A stretch of DNA of 30,569 nucleotides from contig DBLZ01000077.1 of assembly GCA_002297545.1 (NCBI GenBank), positions 11,387-41,955 on the forward strand. Reading direction: 5' to 3'. Positions 22,257-30,549 of this stretch are shown one piece after another (the stretch's first letter is position 1; every line of letters begins with the position of its first letter). Source of the DNA: Prevotellaceae bacterium UBA711. Its GTDB lineage: Bacteria > Bacteroidota > Bacteroidia > Bacteroidales > Bacteroidaceae. Both the position numbers and the translations under genes were made by a program. A model generated the notes under the pieces. The model was not told the DNA's origin and searched no databases. It worked only from the letters and a program-made list of their open reading frames with translations.

Positions 22257-23819
22257 CTATTGGTTTAATGAATGATAATAGGCAGCTCCTTTCTCGGTCA
22301 ATACATATCCCCCAGTCTTCTTGGAACCTTGATATTCTATCAAATTCAGCGGGTCAGAGGATAATGTCTTTAAGATTCTCCACACGGTTGAGCGTGATAG
22401 AAATGATACTGCCAATAGTTCCTTTTGCTTTATATTCGGAGATCGGGCAATGAGGACAAATAAGGATAACTCCTTTTCATTTATTGCTTCATTTATTGCT
22501 TCATTTATTGCTTCATTTATTGCTTCATTTTTATCATTTATCGCATAATCAACACCTTCAAAGCCTTCCCGACAAGGTATGGTCATGAGGAAATAGGTTC
22601 TGTCATCATCAGTCTCTATGACAGCAGAAGCAGAACCGTTATCTTTAAGGGCTTTCTGTATGGTAGGAATACCTGTGGCTCTTCCCTCTGTCAAATCAAG
22701 TTCTTTCAGGAAGTCACCCAACCGGCGGTTACGGTATCTTCGTGCCTTTAATTTCCGTGCTGCTTTTATAGCTTCCGCACTGATAGAGCGATCTGGACCA
22801 GCATAGCTTAATATATCTATATGAGTTGGTTCAACGGTAATCTCCACTGGCTCACGCTCTTGATAATCACGATGATACAAAGCATTGACCACAGCCTCCT
22901 CAAATGCCTGATAAGGATAGTTGAATATTTTGTCCGACTTTTCTCTATCTACAGGTTTCGTGATTTTCTGCTTGATAACGTTGGTACGAAGATACGATAA
23001 TGTTTCCTTTATCATTTTAGGGACAGGTCCTGTTATCTTCGGCACTTCAATCATCACGTCAGGATCTTCTATACTTCCATTGGGAAACAAAACTATATCA
23101 ACTTGAGTGACGGGGAAAAACTTCTCCGGATGTTCACAAAACATCATCGCAGCACAATTCTTTATCAAACGGTTTTCAGATGGACCGGTCAATAAATCCA
23201 TTTCGTCAAGTACATCCGTTAATGGCCTGGCAGTGAAATTTTCCGCTAATTTACTCTTTACCGTTTTCAGGTGTTCATAAACAAGCACACCGGAAATGTC
23301 ATCAATCTTAATAGCCTCATTTCCTCGTTCGTCAAATGGCACACGGTTGGCCAACTCCCTCACCTCATCCAATATCTCACCTTTGGCTTCAATGGTGGAA
23401 GATTTGCTTCGTACATAAAATTTAGGTACCGACTTCTTGGCAACTACACTTTCCGTCACAGAATAAGGTCTGTTTATCCCTGTTGGTGCCCATATCACGA
23501 GTATGGTTTTACCGTCCACCTCCTCAGGAGACACCTTTGTAAGGTATGATGGAGATATTTTCGCATCATACCCCACCATCTCTTTCATTATGCGGTCTAT
23601 CTCATTCTCGGGCAAGCCTTTCACCGGACGCTTGGCTATTCCGTTTTCCTCTTCCACTCCCACAAGAATATATCCTCCGCCGATATTCTCCCAATCTGTG
23701 GCAAAGGCGCAAATAGTATGGTAAATCTTATCTGGATTCCAACCTGCCTTAAATTCTATTCGATTGGATTCAACTTTTCGTTTGTTGAGCAAATCTTCTA
23801 TGTTGATTGGTAGTGCCAT
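22257..23819 (-). CDS. AlbA/Schlafen-type DNA-binding and GHKL ATPase-like protein
   Basis: The 520-residue protein combines an N-terminal AlbA_2 (Schlafen-like) domain, marked by ESNRIEFKAGWN at 17-28 and GGGYILVGVEEENG at 47-60, with a HATPase_c_4-like part: EEAVVNALYHRDYQ at 307-320 and TEGRATGIPTIQKAL at 377-391. A C-terminal winged-helix/HTH region follows (PNIKQKELLAVSFLSRSTVWRIL, 461-483). Such proteins are annotated as putative transcriptional regulators and are often found in type I restriction operons; their role there is not established. A repeated AINE linker (431-447) precedes the HTH. It lies 73 nt after the AAA gene and 4 nt before hsdR. Confidence 0.85.
   Translation of the reverse strand: MALPINIEDLLNKRKVESNRIEFKAGWNPDKIYHTICAFATDWENIGGGYILVGVEEENGIAKRPVKGLPENEIDRIMKEMVGYDAKISPSYLTKVSPEEVDGKTILVIWAPTGINRPYSVTESVVAKKSVPKFYVRSKSSTIEAKGEILDEVRELANRVPFDERGNEAIKIDDISGVLVYEHLKTVKSKLAENFTARPLTDVLDEMDLLTGPSENRLIKNCAAMMFCEHPEKFFPVTQVDIVLFPNGSIEDPDVMIEVPKITGPVPKMIKETLSYLRTNVIKQKITKPVDREKSDKIFNYPYQAFEEAVVNALYHRDYQEREPVEITVEPTHIDILSYAGPDRSISAEAIKAARKLKARRYRNRRLGDFLKELDLTEGRATGIPTIQKALKDNGSASAVIETDDDRTYFLMTIPCREGFEGVDYAINDKNEAINEAINEAINEAINEKELSLFVLIARSPNIKQKELLAVSFLSRSTVWRILKTLSSDPLNLIEYQGSKKTGGYVLTEKGAAYYHSLNQ
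22477..22530 (-). repeat. In-frame 12-bp tandem repeat within the AlbA-like gene
   Basis: Plus-strand TCATTTATTGCT is repeated four times without error (22477-22524) and starts a fifth time. On the coding strand it gives NEAI/AINE units. Gain or loss of a unit would change linker length by four residues and keep the frame. Confidence 0.9.
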
Positions 23820-23892
23820 ATTTATAATTATTTGTAGATGATGGTTTGTGCCACAAGAGTATTCTCTTATTTATCGTTGAATTGTAACATAA

Positions 23893-25851
23893 TTATGAGC
23901 CTGATAATTTCTTGATTTTTTCAAGGATTGGGCGAAAGTTTTCCCAACTGTCATTGCTTATTTTGATGTAATTACTAATAACCGCTTTTGCAAAATCATC
24001 TTTTTTTGCTAATAAGTTATTATCAAATTCATCATATACGGCTTGTCCTCCATTGTTTTCTAATATTTTATCCAAAGTTTTACCATCGGGTTTATTCAAT
24101 ATAAGATTTTTATTTTCATTATGTCTCATTGAATGTTGTGTAAATTCTGTACCGAAGAACAGTCTATGTCCAATATCATTAACCGGAGCTTTTATTTCTT
24201 CATCTGAGAACAAATATTCTATTGAAATTTTTGTTTGCCCTTTGTCTTCTCTTTCTTTGGGTATAGGTATGCAGAAAGCATATACTCCATTTCCATAATC
24301 TTTGTATTTATCCTCTCCAACATCCATCTTTTTCACCGTAGAATCAATATCTCGATCGAATATTCCAATAATAGGGAAAGGCCTCCTTATTTTACATAGC
24401 TGTTCCAACATTTTTTGCAAATTTGAGTCTCCGTCAGGTTGTTGATCTTGAGTTATAACATCAAAATCTATCTCATTTGCTTCCAAAACATCCTTTGCTT
24501 TTTGAATAAATTTAATATCCGTTTTCCCTTCAGTTATTACTAAAGGTTTTCTCATTTCCTTAAGAGTGTCTTCCAATTGGTGATATTTTTTTGCAAATTG
24601 GTTATTCTCATTCACCATCATATTGTAAACTTCTTTATATAAAGCATTATTTATTGGAGAACAAGTAATACCATTATTATCCAAATCTATTATTTGAGAA
24701 CGTTCTGACGCTGTTTCTGCAAGTCCAATATTCAAGAAAGGAGAATGTGAACTTACAATAAACTGTATATTGGGAAATAGATTGAATAATTTAGGCAAGA
24801 TTTCTTTTTGCAATGTAATATGAAGATGTTTATCAATCTCATCTATTAAAACAACTCCATTTATGTTGTTTAATTGTATATTATTTTGGTTGTTATCTGC
24901 TTGATGAAGAATTTCGCCAAAGATAGATATTAACGACAATTCACCAGCTGATAAATTAAAAATTGAAGGACAAATACATAATGAAGTGTTTGATGATACA
25001 TCATTCATAATAGCAATTCTTGTTGAACCACTATTTCTTGTCCCGATACCTAATCTTATAGTTCCATTATAAGACTTTGAAGATAATGCACTTGATACAA
25101 TATTATTGAGATTATCCCACACGAAAGTTCTTTCTTCTGGAGGTATCGTTATTGGGATAATACTATTGCCATTTTTAAATAATCGTGTTTCTTCTTTTAA
25201 CTTCATATCAAGCAGTACATCCAAAAACCAATTAACCAATGAAGGTAAATCAGAAACAACCTCAATTTGATTGTCAAGATATCCTGAGAATTTACTTTTT
25301 ATTGCATAATCCAATTTAATATTATATGGATCATTCAAATAGTTAGGTGTTTCATACCTATATGAAGGAAAGTATGTTAATACGGATTTTGAAAATATTT
25401 CTTTTTCGATTATATTTTTATCATCTAATGCCCAATACTTAATATTATTGGCATTGGAAAGCGTATGTTGTATTTTTGAAAAATCTATTTTAGATTCTAT
25501 GGTTATTTCTGAATCATATTGTTCTTTCGTACAGCTATTTCGAATATCAATATAATCAATGTTTTTTTCATCGTGCTTAAAACGTAAGTATACATATGAA
25601 GGGCTTGATGAATCGATATTATACAAAGCAGAAGAGACCCGATAATACTTATTCTCTTTACCTTCAAACTCATTATGAAATACTTTCTTTGCTAATTCAT
25701 AAAAAGCATCTGTTATATGCGACAGGATAGTTGTTTTCCCGTTTCCGTTAATGGCAGATAACACATTTATACCATTTTCTTTAAAATCAAGTTCCAGACG
25801 CTTAAATGGAGCACGATTTATAAATATTACTTTTACTAAGCTAAATGACAT
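23893..25851 (-). CDS. AAA ATPase with C-terminal TOPRIM domain (OLD/GajA-like layout)
   Basis: The 652-residue protein opens with an SMC/ABC-like ATPase: Walker A INGNGKTT (34-41), signature-like NLSAGE (299-304), Walker B VVLIDEID (333-340) and SSHSPF (367-372). A TOPRIM domain follows: E441 in ITEGKTD, then the DxD of IFDRDID (D499, D501). This order is that of OLD-family endonucleases and of GajA of the Gabija defence system, but no GajB-like helicase is adjacent. It sits between hsdS (12 nt upstream) and the AlbA-like gene. It is much more AT-rich than the core genes of this window, a sign of separate origin. The likely role is an accessory defence nuclease; this is inference. Confidence 0.85.
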   Translation of the reverse strand: MSFSLVKVIFINRAPFKRLELDFKENGINVLSAINGNGKTTILSHITDAFYELAKKVFHNEFEGKENKYYRVSSALYNIDSSSPSYVYLRFKHDEKNIDYIDIRNSCTKEQYDSEITIESKIDFSKIQHTLSNANNIKYWALDDKNIIEKEIFSKSVLTYFPSYRYETPNYLNDPYNIKLDYAIKSKFSGYLDNQIEVVSDLPSLVNWFLDVLLDMKLKEETRLFKNGNSIIPITIPPEERTFVWDNLNNIVSSALSSKSYNGTIRLGIGTRNSGSTRIAIMNDVSSNTSLCICPSIFNLSAGELSLISIFGEILHQADNNQNNIQLNNINGVVLIDEIDKHLHITLQKEILPKLFNLFPNIQFIVSSHSPFLNIGLAETASERSQIIDLDNNGITCSPINNALYKEVYNMMVNENNQFAKKYHQLEDTLKEMRKPLVITEGKTDIKFIQKAKDVLEANEIDFDVITQDQQPDGDSNLQKMLEQLCKIRRPFPIIGIFDRDIDSTVKKMDVGEDKYKDYGNGVYAFCIPIPKEREDKGQTKISIEYLFSDEEIKAPVNDIGHRLFFGTEFTQHSMRHNENKNLILNKPDGKTLDKILENNGGQAVYDEFDNNLLAKKDDFAKAVISNYIKISNDSWENFRPILEKIKKLSGS

Positions 25852-25863
25852 GACTTTAATAAT

Positions 25864-26934
25864 TTATTGTCCCATCCTCGCCAAAAGCAAAGACTGTAAT
25901 TCTGTTATTATTTTTGTTTCTTTTCTCTTCTGAATAATTTCGATTTCGTTAGTTCTTGCTATCTTATCAAAATGCTGCATCGTATTATAATCCGGTATAA
26001 TACAATCAATTTGGGTTAGAATTGTTTGAGTTAACAATGGTTGGCTCGCCCCTTCACTTTTACTATTTAAGCTAAGAGTATTCAAAAGCCAATAAAGACA
26101 ATACAATGCTTCGTCTTTTGAAACAGCCATCATCGCATTATCATTAATCCAACATTTACCTTGTTCTAATTGAATGTTTCCACAATTAGCCCCAACCCTA
26201 CCAATCACTATCACATTTGTAGCATTATGAGAATTATGAAATCCAACAATGCCATTTCCACCATATACAGGAAATTCACCATCTATGGGTTGTACTGCCT
26301 TTCCATTCTTAAAAATGGCAATCTCACCCAATGTTCCCATTCTCCATCCTTCTGGCAAATTCTCAGGGTCAATATCCTCCACAAACATCTTGCGATAGAT
26401 AGTTTGGGCAGTTGCTTCAAGCGTAGCTATCAGACGGCGGTTGTTTTCAATTCGTTGCTCTATGGCTTGATATTCGGATACAATCTTGCGCTGCTCTTCT
26501 ATAGGAGGAACGGGTAACATGACATCACACATCTCGTCCCATTCAAAGACTTCACGTGCTGAACCATGAGATTTGAATCGAGCATATCTGTCAAACTCAG
26601 GGCGGCGAAACCACATCATCAAGTATTCAGGGAGTAGTTTCGTTTCGTCTATTACTTCAAAGACTGTGTACGCTTGGGAAATGATACAAGGCTCGGTTTC
26701 ATCATATAGTGCAATAGTGATTTTATCACCATTGCGTGAAGTCACAGGTACATAGCCGAACTGCCTTGGCTCAACGACTTTGTAATTTCGCATATCAGTC
26801 CCTATGGTATTAGCGATGGACGGGATAAACTGTTTGGCAATACTTAGTCCCAGCAGTTTTTCCACCGCCAAATCCTTATTACGTACATCCACCTGCCGTA
26901 TGTAGTCGCCCAGCCGCTTATAATTTGATTTCAT
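25864..26934 (-). CDS. hsdS: Type I restriction-modification specificity subunit
   Basis: HsdS carries two target-recognition domains and sets the DNA site for the HsdM2S methylase. The 356-residue product has the expected repeats: MKSNYKRLGDYIRQVD at the start, MLPVPPIEEQRKIVSEYQAIEQRIENNRRLI at about 138-168, the conserved coiled-coil end of the first half, EGWRMGTLGEIAIFKNGKAV at the start of the second half, and a second, weaker coiled coil near the C-terminus. It overlaps the end of hsdM by 17 nt. The second half is a little short, but the chain ends with LQSLLLARMG, the normal HsdS terminus. It looks intact. Confidence 0.92.
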   Translation of the reverse strand: MKSNYKRLGDYIRQVDVRNKDLAVEKLLGLSIAKQFIPSIANTIGTDMRNYKVVEPRQFGYVPVTSRNGDKITIALYDETEPCIISQAYTVFEVIDETKLLPEYLMMWFRRPEFDRYARFKSHGSAREVFEWDEMCDVMLPVPPIEEQRKIVSEYQAIEQRIENNRRLIATLEATAQTIYRKMFVEDIDPENLPEGWRMGTLGEIAIFKNGKAVQPIDGEFPVYGGNGIVGFHNSHNATNVIVIGRVGANCGNIQLEQGKCWINDNAMMAVSKDEALYCLYWLLNTLSLNSKSEGASQPLLTQTILTQIDCIIPDYNTMQHFDKIARTNEIEIIQKRKETKIITELQSLLLARMGQ

Positions 26935-28501
26935 ATCCTAACGATTTAAATACATTAAGAACGGCTTCCCGACTTTCAGCCTCTTGCCTAATGATGTCTG
27001 ACAATTCTGATTGCAGTTCTTTCATACGGGTATCGTAATCTACAGTTTCATCACGATTAACGAACTCTATGTATTTGCTGGGAACGAGTGAGAAGCCCTT
27101 GTCCTTTATTTCATCGAACGAAGCCGAATGGCAAAACTCCGGCACATCGGTATAGGTGTCTGCATAACCTTCCCGTTGCCAATTGTGATAAGTGTCCGCA
27201 ACCTTGCGTATATCCTCGTCTGTGAAATGCACATACTTCTTTTCAAAGGGTTCGCCCATCTGACGCATATCTATAAAAAGTATTTCCTTTTCGCGGTCAC
27301 GGTAATGTATCTCCTCACCGTTGCGATTTACCACACGGGCTTTTTTGTTGGCATTAAGTATCCAAAGCGTCACAGATATATCAGTAGAATAGAAAAGGTT
27401 TCGGGGCAAGATAACTATCGCCTCCACAAGTCCGCGCTCTATCATCTTTTGACGGATAGCTCCCTCTGTGCCGTCTGCACTCAGTGCGCCATTGGCAAGA
27501 ATGAAGCCAGCCACACCGTTAACCGAGAGCTTGCTTACCATGTTGAGAATCCATCCATAGTTGGCATTGGAGGTAGGAGGAGTGTCATAGCCAACCCAGC
27601 GAGGGTCATCGGTAAGTTGGTTATCCGCACGCCAGTCTTTCTGATTGAAAGGAGGATTAGCCATGATAAAGTCAGCTTTCAAATCCTTATGACGGTCGTC
27701 GGTAAAAGTATTGGCTGCATAATCTCCTAAGTCGGCAGCAATGCCACGGATGGCAAGGTTCATCTTTGCCAGTTTGAATGTGGTCTTTGTATATTCCTGT
27801 CCATACACCGACACCTTGCGGCGATTACCGTGATGGCTTTCCACGAATTTCATGGACTGCACGAACATACCGCCCGAACCACAACAGGGATCGTAAATCT
27901 TACCCTCGTATGGTTCAATCATCTCGGCTATAAGATTTACGATTGTCTTTGGTGTATAGAACTCGCCCTTACCCTTGCCCTCTTTGATGGCGAACTTGGA
28001 AAGGAAGTATTCATACACACGGCCAATGATATCGTTGCCATCGGCAGACGCAAGTATCGAGTCAAAACCATCTATTTTATCAAGTAGCGAACCGAGTTTC
28101 TCTGCCTCTATGCCGAGTGAACTGTAATAGTTGTTGGGCAATGCTCCCCGTAAAGGTTTGTTCTCCTTCTCTATATCCGAAAGAGCCTTATCCACGATGG
28201 AAGCGATATTCGGTTGCTTGGCGTTCTCTTTCAGATATGCCCAGCGAGCCGTTTCCGGCAGATAAAATACATTCTTGGCAGCATAGAACTCCACACTATC
28301 CACAAAGTCTTCCAAACCGTCACTGATTATCTCCTGTCGGCGTTTCTCAAAGTGGAAACCAGCATATTTCAAGAAAATCAATGACAGGACAACATGCTTA
28401 TATTCGCTCGGTTCAATAGAACCGCGCAGTGCATCACATGCTTTCCAAAGCACTTCCTCCATCGGGAGATTATCTTTTTTATTCGTTGCTTTCTTTGCCA
28501 T
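26918..28501 (-). CDS. hsdM: Type I restriction-modification N6-adenine methylase subunit
   Basis: The 527-residue protein has the class N6-adenine methylase motifs: the family mark GEFYTPKTIVNLI (179-191), SAM-binding DPCCGSGGMFVQS (204-216) and catalytic NPPF (282-285). The N-terminal helical HsdM domain is present. I chose the ATG at 28501; an upstream TTG at 28507 is open but would overlap the regulator. It starts 2 nt after the HTH gene and overlaps hsdS by 17 nt. With HsdS it should form an active methylase even though hsdR is broken. Confidence 0.95.
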   Translation of the reverse strand: MAKKATNKKDNLPMEEVLWKACDALRGSIEPSEYKHVVLSLIFLKYAGFHFEKRRQEIISDGLEDFVDSVEFYAAKNVFYLPETARWAYLKENAKQPNIASIVDKALSDIEKENKPLRGALPNNYYSSLGIEAEKLGSLLDKIDGFDSILASADGNDIIGRVYEYFLSKFAIKEGKGKGEFYTPKTIVNLIAEMIEPYEGKIYDPCCGSGGMFVQSMKFVESHHGNRRKVSVYGQEYTKTTFKLAKMNLAIRGIAADLGDYAANTFTDDRHKDLKADFIMANPPFNQKDWRADNQLTDDPRWVGYDTPPTSNANYGWILNMVSKLSVNGVAGFILANGALSADGTEGAIRQKMIERGLVEAIVILPRNLFYSTDISVTLWILNANKKARVVNRNGEEIHYRDREKEILFIDMRQMGEPFEKKYVHFTDEDIRKVADTYHNWQREGYADTYTDVPEFCHSASFDEIKDKGFSLVPSKYIEFVNRDETVDYDTRMKELQSELSDIIRQEAESREAVLNVFKSLGYEIKL

Positions 28502-28503
28502 AA

Positions 28504-28716
28504 TCAATCATTATTTCCGCCATTAATCAGTTGGCGAGGGTCAACATTAAGTAAACTTGCAATCTTTACAAGCATATCAAGGGAGGGTTGCATCTTGTTG
28601 GAACACCATCGGGAAACGGTCGCTTCATTTTTCCCTACTTGTTCGGCCAACCATTTACCTGTTTTGCCATTCTCAACTAACACGACCTTTAGCCTGTTTA
28701 TCTTTTGCGATTCCAT
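28504..28716 (-). CDS. HTH regulator of the restriction operon (C-protein-like)
   Basis: The 70-residue protein is a single XRE-type HTH: RLKVVLVENGKTGKWLAEQVGKNEATVSRWCSNKMQPSLDMLVKIASLLNVDPRQLI. The length and position fit a C-protein-like controller that times restriction and modification expression. It is the first gene of the hsd transcript, 2 nt before the hsdM ATG. An inverted repeat at 28731-28763, overlapping the -7 box, is a natural operator for it. Autoregulation is inferred. Confidence 0.9.
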   Translation of the reverse strand: MESQKINRLKVVLVENGKTGKWLAEQVGKNEATVSRWCSNKMQPSLDMLVKIASLLNVDPRQLINGGNND

Positions 28717-28730
28717 ACGTTTTAATTTGC

Positions 28731-28768
28731 TTGCGAATTACAATACTTTGATTTGTAACGCAAATATA
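28731..28768 (-). promoter_or_regulatory. hsd operon promoter box and overlapping operator-like inverted repeat
   Basis: TTGCGAATTACAA (28731-28743) and TTGTAACGCAA (28753-28763) are inverted repeats apart from two extra bases in the first arm; the spacer is 9 nt. Minus-strand TATATTTG (28768-28761) fits the -7 consensus and overlaps the right arm by three bases. No -33 TTTG is seen. Confidence 0.5.
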
Positions 28769-28852
28769 GTGATAATACTCGGAAATACCGCATTGTGCCT
28801 CAAAAAAGTAGCCTGAACGCCCACAAAATCAAAGATATTAGCTATATTTGCA

Positions 28853-28860
28853 ATCACAGA
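28853..28860 (+). promoter_or_regulatory. -7 box of the rhuM remnant
   Basis: TATATTTG fits TAnnTTTG exactly, 17 nt before the ATG at 28877. No -33 element at the right distance. It is divergent from the hsd promoter. Confidence 0.5.
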
Positions 28861-28876
28861 GAGAAGAAATAGGCCA

Positions 28877-29263
28877 ATGAACGAAGAAAACAAAATAATA
28901 CTCTATCAGGACGATGATGAGATAACTCGCGTGTCTGTACGTTTTACCGATGAAGATTTGTGGTTGACACAAAATCAGTTGGCGGAGATATATTGTACGA
29001 CAAAGCAGAATATCAGTAAGCACATAGACAACATCCTAAATGATGGAGAATTAGGCCCAAATCGAACTGTAAAGGATTTCTTGACAGTTCGGCAAGAAGG
29101 TAAACGCCAAGTGCAGCGCAGTGTTTTGCACTATAATCTTGATATGGTTATCGCCTTGGGCTATCGTGTGCAGTCGCAGGTGGCACCACTTGAAAAGGAA
29201 GTTGAGATAATCAGCTTCCTTTTCTGTTATATTGAATTTTGGCGGGTTGGACATTTTGCATAG
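28877..29263 (+). pseudogene. rhuM: RhuM-family protein, truncated after about 103 residues
   Basis: RhuM-like proteins (about 330 residues, unknown role, first named from a Salmonella pathogenicity island) often lie by restriction genes. Here DLWLTQNQLAEIYCTTKQNISKHI (28-50) and RSVLHYNLDMVIALGYRVQSQVA (81-103) match the N-terminal domain well. After A103 (29185) the family sequence stops. The frame continues through about 58 nt of unrelated sequence, which can fold as AAAGGAAG/CTTCCTTT, and ends at a TAG 20 nt inside the left end of the IS. The N-terminal fragment may still be translated, but the protein is broken. Confidence 0.85.
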
Positions 29264-29318
29264 TGAGACCTCTTATAATAGGTTGATTTGCATATCTTTG
29301 TAGTATATTATCATTGAT

Positions 29319-30242
29319 ATGGTTAAAAAATGCTTTTTCTGTGGTTCTTCTGACGTGATTCGATATGGTCACAGAGGACGTAAGCAATTGTACAAATGTA
29401 AGTCCTGTTGCCGTCAGTTTATAGGCGGTTATCATCGTGACCAATCCCAGGTCATCACCGATTATGTAGATGGCAAACAGACCTTATCCCAACTTGCCGC
29501 CAAGTACGGTGTGAGTGAAAAGACGATTCGTCGTGACCTTTCTGGAATGCGTTACGTCCACAATATCTCCAAGGACAAGGATGTGACAGTGCAGATGGAC
29601 ACGACCTATTGGGGCAGGAACTTCGATCTTATGGTCATCAAGGATGCGGTCAGAGGCAGTATTCTGTGGCACAAGTATGTTCATCACGAGACTATCGCCC
29701 AATACGTGGAAGGAGTGGAGTGGCTGAGAGGAAACGGCTTTCGGATATATGGAGCAGTGATAGACGGTATGAGAGGTTTGTCGTTGGCACTAAGGCCTAT
29801 ACGTGTCCAGATGTGCCAGTTCCATCAGATGCTCATCGTGCGTCGCTATCTCACTCAGGAGCCTGATTTGGAAGCGTCAGCGGAATTACTGGAACTCGTC
29901 AATAATATGACAGGTATGGACAAGGAGAGTTTTATCGGCGCATTCGAGGAATGGTATGAGAAGTACAGAGAAGTCATCAATGAAAGGGTTCATGACAAGA
30001 GGATAAGACGAAGGACACCTCCGTATATGCGTCCAAGGCTACGTAGCGCATACCTGAGCGTGAAGCGGAACATGCCCTTGTTATGGACATTCTACGATTA
30101 TCCGGAGACAGGACTTCCTAACACAAACAACGCACTGGAGGGGACATTTTCCGACCTAAAGAGTAAAGTCAGAGTACATAGTGGCATCAGCAAAGAGAAT
30201 AGGAAGAAACTGCTGGACGAATACATCCAAAGACACTATTAA
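29319..30242 (+). CDS. IS256-family transposase, variant with Zn-binding N-terminus
   Basis: The 307-residue protein opens with a zinc ribbon (C5, C8, C27, C30), then an HTH (TLSQLAAKYGVSEKTIRRDL, 55-74). The DDE triad is visible: D94 in VQMDTTYWG, D149 in AVIDGMRGL and E274 in NNALEGTFSDLK. The CQFHQ at 166-170 is typical of this group. It is intact and of normal length for the variant, so the element could still be active. The ATG at 29319 follows a -7 box by 18 nt. Confidence 0.92.
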   Translation: MVKKCFFCGSSDVIRYGHRGRKQLYKCKSCCRQFIGGYHRDQSQVITDYVDGKQTLSQLAAKYGVSEKTIRRDLSGMRYVHNISKDKDVTVQMDTTYWGRNFDLMVIKDAVRGSILWHKYVHHETIAQYVEGVEWLRGNGFRIYGAVIDGMRGLSLALRPIRVQMCQFHQMLIVRRYLTQEPDLEASAELLELVNNMTGMDKESFIGAFEEWYEKYREVINERVHDKRIRRRTPPYMRPRLRSAYLSVKRNMPLLWTFYDYPETGLPNTNNALEGTFSDLKSKVRVHSGISKENRKKLLDEYIQRHY

Positions 30243-30250
30243 AACTGTGG

Positions 30251-30282
30251 CAGCCTTCAGCGCCCATGGGCGCTGAAGGCTG
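30251..30282. terminator. Perfect 32-nt palindrome at the end of the IS
   Basis: CAGCCTTCAGCGCCCA (30251-30266) is followed at once by its exact reverse complement (30267-30282). It sits 8 nt after the transposase stop and 4 nt before the right terminal repeat. No T tract follows. It may terminate or shield the transposase transcript. Confidence 0.7.
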
Positions 30283-30327
30283 GTTCCACCATGCAAAATG
30301 TCCAACCCTCTATTTTCAATACAAAAT

Positions 30328-30345
30328 CACCATGCAAAATGTCCA
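30328..30345. repeat. Second copy of the IS right-end sequence
   Basis: CACCATGCAAAATGTCCA recurs exactly 41 nt after the same 18 bases at 30287-30304. It is a spare right terminus of the same IS, left by a second insertion, deletion or duplication. Confidence 0.8.
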
Positions 30346-30549
30346 CATGACCTGAATTTGTTGTTCTGTGGATTGTAAGTATCCTGTTTTAAGGCATTGT
30401 TTATTTGCTTTTGTCTTTTGGCTTCAATTTCATTTCTTTTAGCCGCATTAATTTTCGCCTCGACCGTGTTTTGATATGCCTCTGCCTTTTCACACAATTT
30501 TATGTCATTGTATAATATCACTATGTACTTAAAATATTTTGTGTATTTA

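Larger units (their letters stand above)
29244..30308 (+). mobile_element. IS256-like insertion sequence, Zn-ribbon variant
   Basis: Left end GGGTTGGACATTTTGCAT-AGTG (29244-29265) is the inverse of the right end at 30287-30308 with one mismatch, a 22-bp terminal inverted repeat. The element is about 1065 bp with one transposase gene. A TATCTTTG box (29293-29300) precedes the gene. I see no matching target duplication at the two flanks, so the surroundings were probably rearranged after or during insertion. A perfect 32-nt palindrome lies between the transposase stop and the right end. Confidence 0.85.

Noticed and set aside
23893..25851. A complete Gabija system
   Set aside because: The AAA-TOPRIM layout resembles GajA, but no UvrD-like GajB gene is adjacent.
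25864..26934. Invertible hsdS switch
   Set aside because: Only one hsdS, no second partial copy, no inverted repeats within it and no site-specific recombinase in the window.
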